Origin: Montifringilla adamsi
Taxonomy: Eukaryota > Chordata > Aves > Passeriformes > Passeridae
Direction of reading: 5' to 3'
DNA: 64,000 bases
Assembly: GCA_017590115.1 (NCBI GenBank)
Contig: JAGGNK010011003.1
Coordinates: 2,244,558 to 2,308,557 of the forward strand
Both the position numbers and the translations under genes were made by a program. The notes below the pieces were generated by a model. The model was not told the DNA's origin. It did not search any database and saw only the letters and a program-made list of their open reading frames with translations. Within the stretch, counting starts at the first letter, position 1, and every line of letters begins with the position of its first letter. Shown here in pieces: positions 1 through 12,740 of the stretch.

Positions 1-3000
1 AAACTAAGACAGGAATGTGCATAGGATAAAAAAATTGGCATTTCAAGTTCAGTTTGGGACATGTTATGTTCATGTTACATCACAGAAATTTGTCTTTTAC
101 TTTCTGTTCTACGTTCTTTGTGCCTTATGAGCGTGTCTAGGATATGTAAAGTACTGCTAAAGAAAATTATGTGGAGAGAAAAAGCAATTTTATTTAGTCA
201 AGAGAAACAAAACTGAAACAATAGGTCATTTTCATCTTGCTGGTGGTGCTCCAGGAAGGTATTTTTAGGTATATTTTCACTGCATAAATTTTCACCTGAT
301 TCAGCTGTGCCACAGAGAGCTCTTGAATTTGCAGCTAATTCTGTGGATCTGGTAACTAAAGCAGCCAGAACTAGAGGAGCCTGTGTCCTGCTCAGGCACT
401 GAGGGCTGGGAAAAATCTCCATTTTGGTTGTTTGACTACCTGACTTATGAAGTGTCCAAAATAAAAATCTATCCTAGATTTTAAGATGAGTTAGCTATTA
501 ATGTGTGAGTAGATAGATAAACAAAGAGTAATACTATAATCATGGCTTTTAAAGTAACACTGCTCAACTGAATCGAGAAGTAAGCTATTGGAGTTGTATC
601 TGGTTTTGTCATTTTATTGCTTTTCTATTTTATAGTTGTGCTGATTATCCCTGTAATGGCTTTTCCATGCATTTCAGAGCATGCAGTGGGTAATGCCTTC
701 TTTCAAGTGGAGAGCTGCAGTGTATTTAAATTGGCACAAAACCTTAGGTTAAATAAAGTTCACTACAGACAGTTTTGTAGTTTTTATCCCTTGGAGATTC
801 CAAGTTCTGTATTTTAAAAAGTTCTTTGATCCTAAATATAGACACCAGAGGGAATTACATTCCCTCTGAATGGAGCCTTCTATAGTTGCCATATGCGTAG
901 AAATGTCTCACATTCTTGGCATCCACACTTTTTTTATTTCCCCCGTTAGGCATGATAGAACTAAATCCTAAATTTCCCCTGCTTCAGATGTGATTCAATT
1001 AGAAATGAATACTGAACACTGAATTAGCAGCTGAACAAAACTGTTCTGTAGCTTGTGTTCTCCAAATGGAAAACTGTGGTTGTATCTATTACTGGCAAAT
1101 AGGTGTTATGCTGACATAGTGAAATTCCTGGTGGTAAAGGATTGAAAAGATTCACAACTTGTCAATACTGTATTTAATATGTCTGATTTCTTTCTGCCTC
1201 TGCCATAAATTCTCTTATCTTTTAGGAATTATGAGCAAATAGTAGTATACTGTTATGACTCTTAGGTCATAGGATATAGGATGGAAATAATTGGTGTGTA
1301 CCTCCCTTCCTCTTGAGAAAAAGAATTTAATGAACTTCATGAAAGATCTTAATTTTCATATTGAACTTTGAAGTTTCCATTTTAGTTAGGCTTCCTAAGG
1401 AAAGGTAAGCCATCAGTCACAGCTGCATTTCCCTGTTAGGTTTTTGGGAAGCATGCAGGCTTCTGGGAGACAGGCTTCCTTCCAGAAGCAGGCACCTGAG
1501 ATGCCAAAACTTCCCTAAAATGGAGTTGCAGCAAATTGCATTTGAGTATCTGTTTTCTTTTACGGCTGATGAACCTTTCTGCCCTGGACTTTTGTTCCAT
1601 CTATTTGTTTCAGGTGAGTTCAGACTGATGGCAGAGGTGCTTAGGTGCTTAACAGAGATAGGAAAAGAGGTGAGGTGTTAGAATCAGATAAGAAAACATT
1701 AGTAAGGATGCTCCAGGTGAGTGTTTGGCCTGGAGGCATTTGTAGAACTGGAGCATGAAAGCAACACAAAGGGAAATGGAAGTTTTAACCCTCCTTGTAA
1801 GATAAATTAAAGCAGAATCTCAAGTGGTTGGCAGTGACAGGAAGATAAAGATAACTGAATGGAAAATAAAGAGGAAGTAATAAAGGGATTATTTAAAAAC
1901 AAATCCTGAAAAAGTGTGTGACTTGCATGTATGTTAACTTCAACAAAGTTAGCAGTAAATACAATGAGAAGTGGCTGTAGCAGAAAAGAAGGTACAGTTT
2001 GAGCAGGCTCTACCCAAAACCAGACAGGTTTCTAAAACAATCAAAGGTGATGATTCCCTTTTGTTTAAAGTTTCTTAGTTCACTTAACCAGTCACTCCTC
2101 TTTGATACCATTCAGAAGTAAGAACAACTACCATTCTCCCATCTTGGGACTAACTGCAGTTAAGCTCTAGCAACATCAAAATGCCAAGGAAGTAACTGAA
2201 AATAAAATGATGTCTTGGTGTCAGGGAACTTCTAACAAAAGCCTTTGTATATGAAGCCTGAGAAAGAAATACATGGTGGTGTTTTCCTCAGAAGAGTCTT
2301 AAACAGAATGATCAAGTGATGCTGTAGAAAAGTCATGGTGGTGTTTGGGTTCTGAGTTTGCTGAGTGTCCTACTGCTCTATATTTTCATGGTGTGTGTTT
2401 GATTCCTTGTTGTTTTCCTTAACTCCTAAGAGCAGAATGTGTGTGGTTAGTGTCAGTCTCACTGGATAAAGGTGAGGAAGGACAGAACACTTGTCATCTT
2501 CCTGGGCAGCCTTACAGATTAGAATTGGTCTTTTCCTTCAGGACAACTGGCAGTCATCCCTTACAAAAGGTAGTTGAGGTATTGAAATAATGGGATTTAC
2601 CATAATTTTTTCTATTCCAGCTGTGATTTACACAGTTTGGGTCAAATGTAGCTTTTTTTATTGCATTTTCTTCTGTGTAATCTTTCTCTTTCCCAGTGTA
2701 GCATAGAGGTTCCTGTAGCCTGTCCGGGTGGCAGGAGATCGTCTTCAGTTTAACTTGCATTTCATCCACAGATTTGCAGGTTCACATGAGCAGTGAAAAT
2801 CTGTATTAAAATGTGTAGATTATGAGGTGGAAAGCAATTGAAATTCCCAGGCAGAAATGCTGAGTACATGAGGGATATTACAGATGAGGCCATTTCCCCA
2901 TTTCCTGCCAGTTTGAAAAGACAGCAAGTTTTATGACCAATTAGTGGCAATCAAAAGCCATAGAAAGTGTCAGTTTTAATGTGCAGAACATCTGGTATCT

Positions 3001-4011
3001 GTAACTAGTATCTTTGAAAGAGGTTTTGGGATAAAGGATCATCTTTGAGAAGTTTGAAGTATTTCTTCCTGGTTTTCATTTGTACCATGGGATAAAACGT
3101 GTGTGGCCAGCATCTAGGTTAAAAGTTTTCTTCTCAATTTGGTTTAAATTCAGCCTTTCTTTTACAAAGTTTCTTGCACCAAGTGAACACACTTTAATCC
3201 AGTGTATTTTTATGTGGAGAAACGGTTATGGGTAGATTGAACAGAAATGGTGATATATTCTGTGGGAAGAACTGGTTTAATATGGATTTCATGTCCTAAA
3301 TGCACCCCATTCAAAAGCAAACTACACATTGGTGGCAGCTTTGGATGAGCCTTACCCAGGAGAAATTGCTCAACTGAGCATGAGAGTCTTGTAACAATGC
3401 AGCAACTGCATACATGGAGATGCACAGCTGGATAGAGGAATGTACAGGTGACCACTTGACAATTGAAAAAATGAGAGATTAGAGAGCTTTAGGTTTTACA
3501 CCAGCTCTAGAGCTTCATTTCAAAGGGGTTTACCAGCTGATTTTCCTGTAAAATAAAATGCACTGTTCCTGTTTTGCTGACTCATTGGAGAATTCAAGCG
3601 AGCAAAGGAGAATTTAAAATGAGATATGCAAAGAGTTGCCAAGTCATAAACTGTGACAGTGGAAATAAGCATTTGTCATAGATGAAATGAAATTTAGTTT
3701 TAACCTGCAGTTTTTGAGTGGTTACACATCAGGCAGACTGGCACATCTATCCCATATATCACCATTAGCATCTGAAGGAGAAAAAATGGGGTGTGGGTTT
3801 GAAATTCATCATTTCAGTCTTGATAAATGGCTGAGTGCACCTCCCCACTGTGTATTTAAAGTTGTAGAGTTGAGTAGAATATTAAATAGTACAGACTTAA
3901 ACTTGAAGTTCCTTAGCTGTGTATCTGTGAGGAGTGAACATAGTGTTTCTGTGTCCAGGGGAGAAGGCCAAGCTGTACCAGGAGACCCAAAGAGCTCAGA
4001 GTTATTCACTA

Positions 4012-4039
4012 TTTACACACACACACACACACACACACA
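4012..4039. repeat. (CA)n microsatellite
   Basis: About 13 uninterrupted CA units inside the VPS13D intron. An ordinary, potentially length-variable microsatellite. It also creates the HTHTHT tail of a spurious open frame at 3687-4043. Confidence 0.95.
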
Positions 4040-4589
4040 ATGATGGCAGATCCCATTGATGTGCTTGCATGGACTTTCCTTCAAAACATCCAGTAGAACA
4101 TGGAAAGCCTGTTAGTTTTTAAACAAGGAGGTCCTTTCAGATCCCAAGTGTGGTCACAGGTGGTCATGGCAGAAAAAGAAATTGTCTGGAAAGAGCCTAA
4201 GTGCTGCAGTTAGTGCAGATGGAAATGCTTTTGGAAATCAAAATCAAGAGAGCTGGTAAAGATGATGTTAAAACAAACCTAACGTGGTCTCTCTTTGTTG
4301 TTACCTATTAACTCAAGGTACTGAGTCTCTTGAGGCTTTTTCTCTGATTTTCAGTATATTGAGGGGTTTAAGGAAGGGGGTGAAGGAGGACGAATAATTC
4401 CATTCCCAAAAAATAAACAAACATGAAGACCTTCAGGTTTGGTAAGAGTTAAGGCCGGGGGGAGGGGAATTATCTGTTAAGAGTATTAGTTGTTTAATAA
4501 AGCACAGTTGTCCTCCAGATGAACCCGCCAGTGACTCCGCAATTGGGGTCATTCCAAGTTCATGCTGTGGACTTTTGACTGCCTTCTGT

Positions 4590-5050
4590 GTCTGTGAAAA
4601 CAGCCGGCGGTTCCTGCAGGGATCACTCATTCAGCCCTGTAACACAAAACTCTTGCCAGCGGGCACCTGCTGGGGCGGCTTCCCAGGCGGTCCCGGAGGG
4701 AAGCGGCCCCAGCTCCGGGGCACGGCGGGCTGGGAGCAGCGGCGCTCCCCGGGGACACCCGGATAATCACAGCCGGCCCACCGGGGGTTCCCGCGGCCGC
4801 CAGCAGCCCTTGTCAGGATGCATTAGCGAGCTCAGTTAACGATGGGATGTGAGCTAATTAAAGCTCCTTTACTTTGGGCATATGACATAAATAGGGGTGG
4901 GGAATGCTGCAGGGAATCTCAAGGAACGTGTTTGTTCAGTAGGAAAAGCCGTCGGCTCCTCATGGTTGTCAGTAATTTGGAGAGGGTCAAAGTTTATGTT
5001 GCTCTGAAAATGAGAAGCTGATTATCGCTTTTTGCTGATTTAGTATTTTC
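4590..5050. promoter_or_regulatory. Candidate regulatory element: GC-rich block joined to an AT-rich core
   Basis: Positions 4590-4800 are GC-rich with many CpG dinucleotides, in sharp contrast to the surrounding AT-leaning intron. They pass into a stretch with TAATTA (near 4856), CATATG and ATAAATA at about 4850-4895. No repeat family is recognised and no reading frame is convincing. This mix of retained CpGs and homeodomain-like sites is typical of conserved intronic enhancers, but conservation cannot be tested from one sequence. It could instead be a decayed GC-rich insertion. Confidence 0.3.
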
Positions 5051-5783
5051 TAAATTGAGAGTGTGTTGGTGCTGTAGAGTGCCAGGGCTCGTTTCTCTCT
5101 GCACAGCTTGGCCGGGTTAGAAATGCCTTGGAGGCTCAGCCTGAACTGTCCCTTCTGGTTAGGACTGGATCGAAGAGTTGACTTGGTCTGTCTTGGTGTG
5201 TAAAGGAAAGTGTAAAAGTCTAGAGCATATAAATATAACTGAATTCACAATCTTCCCTGCTGAAGTGCCCCAAGGAATTCTTAAGAGACTGACCAAAGAC
5301 ATGGCAAAAGTACTTTGGGGAACAGCTTCAAATCAGTGGACCTTTGAAACGTAACAAACAAACACCTGTTATGTTTTTAAATAAAGGCATTTTACTTTTT
5401 AGTCCCAGTATAACACACCATTGACCAAAGTGACAGGAAGGGAGGAAGCTGTGTTTGTTGTCTGTGCCTACTGATGGCCAGTTTGTAAAATTAAATATAT
5501 ACTGCTTCTGCTCTATAACAATGTGTGTACTGATGAGCAAAGAAGCTGCTCTAAAAGTTATTTTTATGGTAAGTCACAGAAATATATTACATATAAATCC
5601 TGAGACATTGCAGTAAAAGCAGGGAAATTTAGGCTGCAGGATTTACTGGACAACTTTGTCTGTCCCACAGCACCCAGTCCTTCTATATATCTAAGAATCT
5701 GGCAGGGATTTTTGGTTTTTGCACTTTCCAAAGAATAGCAGCAAGATTAGAGGATGACCTTTTTAAACCACAAATCCTAACAG

Positions 5784-5810
5784 CATATATATATATATCT
5801 ATATATATGT
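5784..5810. repeat. (AT)n microsatellite
   Basis: Alternating AT interrupted once by TCT. Intronic and simple, with no sign of function. Confidence 0.9.
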
Positions 5811-8800
5811 CTCCTTAGCCTGGAACATGTACATTGTAAGGATTTTTTGCCTCCATAGGCAAATGCTTGATTTGTATCTGTTGTAATTTATCAGATATCA
5901 GCATAAAACCAGACATCAGCATAAAAATTGGCTTCCTCTAAAATACCTTTAACTGGTTGTAGAGTTGTAGGAATAAAGGTGATTTTTAATGATGTTGCTA
6001 CAACACAAGTGACCAGGAAGGATTGAATGCCTTTCTAAATGAGTTCTGCAAAGCAAAGATGAGAACCACATAAACCCTTTGATTTCTGATTTAAACACAG
6101 TTCATTGTGAGGTTTGCACAGAAATTTTAAGTGATCTATAGTTAATTTCATCACTTTCTCCCTTAACATTCCATCTTGGAATGTTCTGCTTTGCTCTGTT
6201 GGTAATATTTGTAGATGTACCATTCTCTGATGCTAGAATTACAATGGAATGTTTGGACTCAGGTCATAATTGTGTATTTATCCTTTTGGGATGTCCTTAG
6301 AGAACCAGGCAGTGCCAAGAGCTTAAAAAGACTTTAAAAGATTACTTAAAACTTATTTCCATGCTGTGTGCTTCATGCATCTGGCTTAGAGGGAACAAGC
6401 AGTCCAAAGTCGAGTTTTCATTTGCTTTGAATTCTTTTCGTGCCCCATAAGCCTTAATTGTTTGGCACCAGCTTTGGTTCACAAACACTGTATATGGGTG
6501 GTTTTGTTTTTCCTCTATTGCTTGAAACAGCAAGGGATATGTAGTCAGTGGTAAAAGGTTTTTGTGGTAAAACTTCCTTAATTATTGTGCATTTAAAAAG
6601 AAAAACAAAAGACCAAGTAACCCCAAATATGAATAAATCAGTTTCTTGTACAGATAGTATTTCATCTGCTTTTGCAGATCTTGGTGAGTAGTTAGTATTG
6701 ATTGTTGACACTGTGTAAATGTAAAACAAGAAATGATGAATCATTGATTTACTTGAGTCTGCAGAGGAGGAGGCTGAGCCCAGCATGCCCCAGGCTTGCA
6801 GAAGTGCAATAACATCTTCAGTGATTGTGAAGGGCTGAGAGTGGTGTGCATGCTCATCCAAAGACAGTGTGAATAGTAGCATAATGTCCAGGGATTTGGA
6901 AGAAAATGTCCTATTTCACCCTCCTCAGGAGGATGAGTTTGCTACTGAAGTGCAGTGGGGGTTTTCTGCTTGCCATATGTTACCAGCCAGTAGTTTCATA
7001 TCATACATGAACCGGTGTGGGATGAAAACCGGGGATCCAAGTGTCTTTAGAGTGTAGGTCTGGAAGAAAAGATCAGTGTCCCTCTGTAGAAGGAAAGTGC
7101 TAGAAGAACCATCTGCTCTGGGGACAAAAAAGGTGAGAGGAGGCAGAGGGTATCTTGTGAATGGAGGTGGACAAATGCTCAGGAGGAGGGGTTCTCCTTC
7201 TGTCCAGGAAAAATGGATCAGGCAAAGCATTAAACAGTACATATTGATGATAAGTTGAAATATTTTAAGTACGTTAAATGACAGAGCTTTTAATGAATAG
7301 TCTGGAAGGCTCCTATTCCCCTCTGTTTGGAGAGGCCAAGTTGACATACCCACTTCTATGTGTGCCTTGTGCAGACTGGCTTCATCCAGAAACATCAGGA
7401 GCCTTTTGGTCTGGAAGCAGGTAACTTCCCTTGGCTAAACCAATGTATTATGTTGCAGTTCTGTTTCAAGGCAGAGGTTGTCTGAAATGGGAAGAATGCA
7501 GAGATAAATGACCAAGTGACTAATTTTATTTTTTCTTTCATCAGCAAGTAGACAAGGAACTCATGAAAATTAGGGTAGAGAAGAGGGAGCTGGTTTTTAT
7601 GAGTCCCTTGATTAGTTTCATGTTTGTTCCACAGACTGTTGTATTTAGTTACGTTGGCATTTACATGGTCTTGAGTAGGCTTTGAAGTTACCAGGTCACA
7701 CCTTATTAACAAAAGCTGAGGAAGACAAGGGTGGGTCGCACTTTTGGTGTCACCTTCGTTTATCTGGAGCCTATTTGCTGTGTGATTGGGTTAACAGCTC
7801 AGTGAGGCACCAACTCTGCTCTTTCATAAGTTTTAAAACTCAGTCTCAGCAGCTGATATTGCACTTCCCAAAGGAGGCATCTAAAAGCAAGACACATAGG
7901 GGACAAAGGTAAGTCTGCTTCTGCGCTTCAGCTTGTTCAAATCTCCCTTCAGAGTTTAAGCTGGACTTAAACTCCTTAAATTTCTAATGCTTGCTTAGGT
8001 TTCTGATCATGAGGTAATGGCTGAGGAACTTGTTCTCATTACAGTGATTGTAACCTAGATAGACTGGGCAGGAGGTGTTGTGCAGGTGTTTCGTTAGTCG
8101 TGGGTTTTTAATGTTAGAAATCCTTAATTTCCTTATTGTATAGGTAGATACAATCCTATTAACTGCAACAGACTTCAAAAACCTTTTCAGGGTAAGTATT
8201 TCTGTGCTGCACAGAAAAGTTAAAAAGAAATGTCAAATTATGGTAGTTCACTCAGGTGTTATTACCTGTGGTGAGTGATAAGGATGGATGTAGGTGTGAT
8301 TCAGATCAGGAGTCAGGGTAACTCTGACACCACAGCCTGAACCTTTATTCAAATACGAGTCTAAACCTCACACAGAAAGAGTGAGCTGCCCCACTGCCTG
8401 CAGCCCTTCCTAATCTCTGTGGAACATCCCCTTGTTTTACCTTCCCTGGCATTTCACCTCTAAGTGGCAAACTCTGCACTGCAGAGCAGGAAGGGGCTGG
8501 TCCCAGGTGGAGGTGACTCAGGAGGGACCCACTCACTGCTCACTGAGGAAACCCCTTGGTTTGCAAATGGTGCAGATGGTGACAAAGGTTTGGCTGCAGT
8601 CTATGTTAGATGAGGCCAGGAAACAAACAGTCCCAGGGGAGGGGGGAGAAGGAGCCACTTCAAAAAGTAATTCAGCATGAAGTTCATGTTTTGTAACTAA
8701 CGTGTGCTGAGTTCAGAGTTTGTCACCTGAATCAGGGCAGAATGGAAACCTTTCATGGTACTTTTGGTACATTAAAATCCTTAAATTGTTTTGTTTACAT

Positions 8801-10899
8801 CTATAATTTAGTGCTATTTTCTAAATAACACAAACAAAAATGTCCCTGTTTAACTTTGGGTTTACAGCTAATGGAGTTTGACTTTTAAACTATGTGCGTG
8901 GGATTTTTTTCTTTTTCCTCTTTACTAAGAAAAATCATCATTACATTAAAATTCTGTCTACATACAAACAGGATTGCTACTGACAATTAGGTGTCAGAAT
9001 CTGTGTCATGGAGGAAGGGATATTTGAGGAAAGACTGGATTGTATTTTGGGTATTGGAGCTGGATAGTGTGGTGCAGGTAGGGGAAAAGTTGTAAAGAGA
9101 GTTTACCAATTCTCATCAATAAGTTGGTTTATTCCTTCTGGCTGATTGTCCAGTCATGCACTTCTGTAACTTCCAAAACATGTTCTTGAAAAAGCATTTT
9201 CAGGTCTTGAGAGATTCTGTAATGAGGTTTGAATTTTGAAGACCTGTTGAGCCTTTCAATCTTCACAGCAACTACTCTAATCCACATAAGCAAAGTATTT
9301 TTACAGAAAAAACTCTAACCTTAAATGTGGTTCATAGATGGCTTCAGGTCAGTTTGTATTTCTAGGCTAATTTTTTTAAAAAATAACATCTACATTAAGT
9401 TCATAACAAGGTCAGAAGTAACTCAGTCCACGCTCACTGTTTAGTCTCCATATGATCAAGTCACAGGAAAGGTCATGGGATTTCATTTTCATCCCTGTTG
9501 TTAAAATCTATTTGTTTAGATAATTGGAGCCACTGGACTGGTTTGTCTTTAAGCTGAAAAGGAGTGTTTCAAACCAGGACATTGTGTCATTACTGAAAAA
9601 GAAACACAGCCTTAGAAGAAATAGCAGAGAAAGGAGGGGAACTTCATTGTGGCACTGGGCCCATAAATGAACTGTTTGTCTGGTTCTTTTTCAATATTCA
9701 GTGTATCAGGGTTTCACAGCAGGTCTCAGTTGTCCTCTGGTGCACACCTGAGCCACGGAGGGGTTTTACTGTGGCTGCTGTGGGTGCAGAGGAGATGGTC
9801 CATGAGACAGAGGCTGCTCCTTACAGTGAATTCCTTGTCCTGGAAGAGCTGTTGTCATGCAGGACACTGGGGATCTCAGCACCCTGAGTGACTTGGACAT
9901 TCCTGTGGCACCTGCTCCATTCCCCAGCCCCAGTCGAAGACACAACAAAGCTTTAAATGATCTTTCCTTCCACAGGAGCTGAGAGGATGAAATTTGTTAA
10001 TTTCGTTAAAGGAGATACAAATGCTGATAGTAGTTGATAGTGGTACAGGAGGTGTCCAACTACACATAATCAAAAACCATATAGTTTTTGGAGACTATTC
10101 CAGGAAAATTCCTTCTAGGAGATCTTTTTTCTAATAATATCCTGAATACAAGGCAAGGTTTTAGGTTTTTTGTCTCCTTTTCTTGCTTCTCTCCTTCCAC
10201 CAAGCTTCTGGTTTCTGTCTGATTACATTAGACTAAAGGTCAACAGATCACAATAGATCATTTTTATTTGGTGCTTTTCATTGACTTGCACACAGCAATG
10301 GTCAGAGTTCTCAGAACAAATCCTGTTTGGACATAATGTTCCCTTTCATCCATAAGCATGTCTCCAGTCCTCCCCCACACTTTTCAAGGTAAGTGTAAGG
10401 ACTCAAAATGCTCCACACACACACACTTAGGGCTCCCCCTGAGCTTTTGGTTTGGTACCTCTGGACACTTGCTGGAGGTTAGGATTTTTTTTCTTTTTCT
10501 TTTTTTTTTCTTTTTCCTCAGGGAATTTTCTCCCATTTGTTGCTTAAGAGATGATAATGACAGTTCTTAAGAGAGACAGAAGTTGTGCTGGGATGAGGAG
10601 GAGGGAGAAGGGTGCAGTTGGCTACCCTCTGAGCTGAGGGGGCTTTCTCTTGGGAAGGGCAGAGCTACTGTGAGATTTTGGCTGGGGAATAAGGTGCTGG
10701 GCTCCTCTGGAACAGAGGGGAGACGGCCAGGCTGCAGTTGCTGAGGGGAGAACTCACCATCAGCACAGAGTTCTGTCTTTTACTGCTTCTCCTACCATGA
10801 GTGAGGCTTTGCTCGTGAGAGTGGCCATGGAACTGGAACCTCATCAACACCCGACCTCACTAGAAAAGAGTCCACACCATCTGCCCAGGTGCCTCAGGG

Positions 10900-11910
10900 G
10901 AAAAACTTGGGACCCCGCGCTCTCTGAGGGAGTTCTCCCTGCTGTTTGTGGGTGTCTGCCTGCTGCTGCTTTGGGTTTCTCTCTACACTTTCACTCCACA
11001 TCCCCTGTCCACCGATCTCTGCAGTGTCTGCTGTGGAATTTCTGCTACACTGTCTTTGCCACACCTGTCCCTGCTGCTCCGAGGCTCCTGCTGCAGTCCA
11101 TCTTGCCATGCAGGGCCGCTTGTCCCGGCTAGATGGTGACAGGGAAGGTGACAAATCCCCTTTGAGCTCCGTTGAATCCCAGCTACCAGTGACGGCGCGG
11201 CATAAACAAAGAGCAGCACCACGGGTCCTGGGGTAACTTTATCCATGGTAAAACTTCCCCTCTTCAGCGTCCCAGGACCACGAACTGGGGGCAGACAATG
11301 ACTTATATATGGGGGCAGGTCCCAAGGGAGGATAGAATCTTTAGCAAATCAGGAGAACTGGGAGTGAAAAAGATGGCAGGGAATGCAATGTATAAACCAA
11401 TAAAGAATTTCAAGGCAGGAGAACATTTTCAGTGAGCTAATAAGGTTTGGAGAAATACAATACTGAGAGGGAAATTTCTCAAAAGAAGGCTGGTTGGGGA
11501 AGAGACTGGCATTTAATGAAGGGAGAAGTAAAAAGATTCTGGGAGAAGGGCAGGGACAAAAGGAACAGCATAAGGAAACCACAAAATTACAAATCAAACA
11601 GTAAACATACTAATAAAACAAAAAAACACACTACAACAATGCAGCAGGGCACCGGGCCCAGCTGCCCCCCGTGCTGGCAGCGGCAGCCCCTTTGTCTCTG
11701 CCCGGCCCACCCGCCACAGCCGCGTGAGGGAGACGGCGGAGCCGCCACAGCGCCCCCTGCAGGCGCGGGGGAATCATCGCGGCCGCCCTGCCCGCCGGGA
11801 GCCAGCAGCGCCCCTGCTGGCTGTGAGCGGAACTGCACCAAGGGAGCGGCGCCTGCGCCCGCGGAGGCTGGGCTGGGTCTGTGCTGCTGCTGCTGCATCG
11901 CTGCTGCTTG
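10900..11910 (-). mobile_element. Possible LTR-like element with GC-rich segment and TATA box, antisense to VPS13D
   Basis: The minus strand reads, in order: a GC-rich CpG-dense part (plus coordinates 11905 down to 11640), a T-rich/C-rich stretch, a TATATAAG box (plus 11303-11310), and a C-rich start-site-like stretch about 30 bp further on. An ATG-led frame runs from 11246 down to 10983 (87 codons, beginning MDKVTPGPVVLLF). This order resembles a retroviral LTR with its own promoter in antisense orientation to VPS13D. I cannot name the family, see no matching second LTR and see no gag or pol frame, so it is at best a solo or degraded copy. The alternative is an unrelated CpG island with a cryptic promoter. 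Confidence 0.35.
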
Positions 11911-12607
11911 TTTGTCTTGCTATGCATAGATATACTAGTAAAATACCATATCTTTTCCTGAAAGTTCAGTTATTTCAGAGTTACAATAATTTGGAGGGAA
12001 GGGAGTCTCATTCTCCAGTCTAAGGGAGATTCCTGCCTTCCTTGGCAGACACCTGTCCTTTAAACCAGGATAACGCTTCCCAGCACAGCTGAGAATCCTG
12101 TCAGGGATCTCCCCACGTTGTGCCGTGAGTGTGGCCTGGCTCCCACTCCTTCTACACCACAGCCACTTCTATCCTGAGTTACCGAAAAGAATTTAATTAA
12201 CCCTTAAAAATGTTGTAGTTTCATGACAGTCATATTTACCTTGAAGCTTTGCACGTATCATTGCAGAGGAAAAGCTTTATATCTAAATAACTTTCCTTTT
12301 AGGTTTTGAGAGGTTGCAGTTGGGTCATGGGCATTGCTTTTGATACACATCTTTCACAGAATTGGTTTGGTTTGGCTTGGCCACAGTAGTTGGGGCACCT
12401 CCTTGTCACCTCAGGATTCCAGTTGTATCTGTTGATGTAATTCTGAGCTTTCTCCATGGCAAAAGGTTTGGACAGATTCTGTTATGTATCAAAATGAGTT
12501 TTATAATTGTGCATTTCACAAGTAGGATCTAGGAATTTTTTGCAGCGAATCTACTTGGGAGAAACAGCTTGAGTTCTTCCAGTAACAGAAAGGGTCTTCT
12601 CTTGCAG

Positions 12608-12740
12608 TTTGCTGGGACTTTGTCAGATGGTTTGGGAAAGATCATGGACAACAGACATCAGACAGAGCGGGAGTACATCCGATACCATGCTGCTACCAGT
12701 GGAGAGCACCTTGTAGCTGGAATCCATGGACTTGCACATG
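12608..12740 (+). CDS. VPS13D: VPS13D, coding exon (fifth from the 3' end)
   Basis: VPS13D is a very large bridge-like lipid-transfer protein (over 4,000 residues in human) that moves phospholipids between the ER and mitochondria or peroxisomes; it is needed for mitochondrial shape and clearance. This exon follows a TTGCAG acceptor and ends at ATG/GTAACC. It is read in phase 0 at its start and leaves one base (G) over. The 44 codons begin FAGTLSDGLGKIMDNRHQ and continue through EREYIRYHAATSGEHLV to GIHGLAH, which matches the start of the conserved VPS13D C-terminal region as I remember the human protein. That region is ATG2-C/VPS13-C-like, with amphipathic helices thought to contact membrane. 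The ATG at 12569 seen in the open frame is intronic and not a start. Identity is by remembered similarity; the paralogues VPS13A and VPS13C end differently. Confidence 0.93.

Larger units (their letters stand above)
1..12607 (+). other. VPS13D: VPS13D intron (3' part), no exon seen
   Basis: This stretch lies upstream of the first recognisable VPS13D exon. I looked on the plus strand for the preceding exon, which should end on a codon boundary and encode the C-terminal VPS13 repeat segment just before FAGTLSDGLGK, and did not find it, so the whole stretch is read as one intron. It contains a short CA run (about 4013-4039), an AT run (about 5784-5810), a GC-rich block near 4.6-4.85 kb and a GC-rich, LTR-like block at about 10.9-11.9 kb. 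Open frames here are short, have no splice context and resemble no protein I know. A very short or diverged exon could have been missed. Confidence 0.7.

Noticed and set aside
3687..4043. 118-codon frame ending in a His-Thr run
   Set aside because: No homology recognised; its end is the CA microsatellite and there are no splice signals that fit.
11447..12023. Several frames of 80-160 codons over the GC-rich block
   Set aside because: CpG-rich sequence has few stops; frames on both strands overlap, and the peptides are Ala/Pro/Gly-rich without domains.
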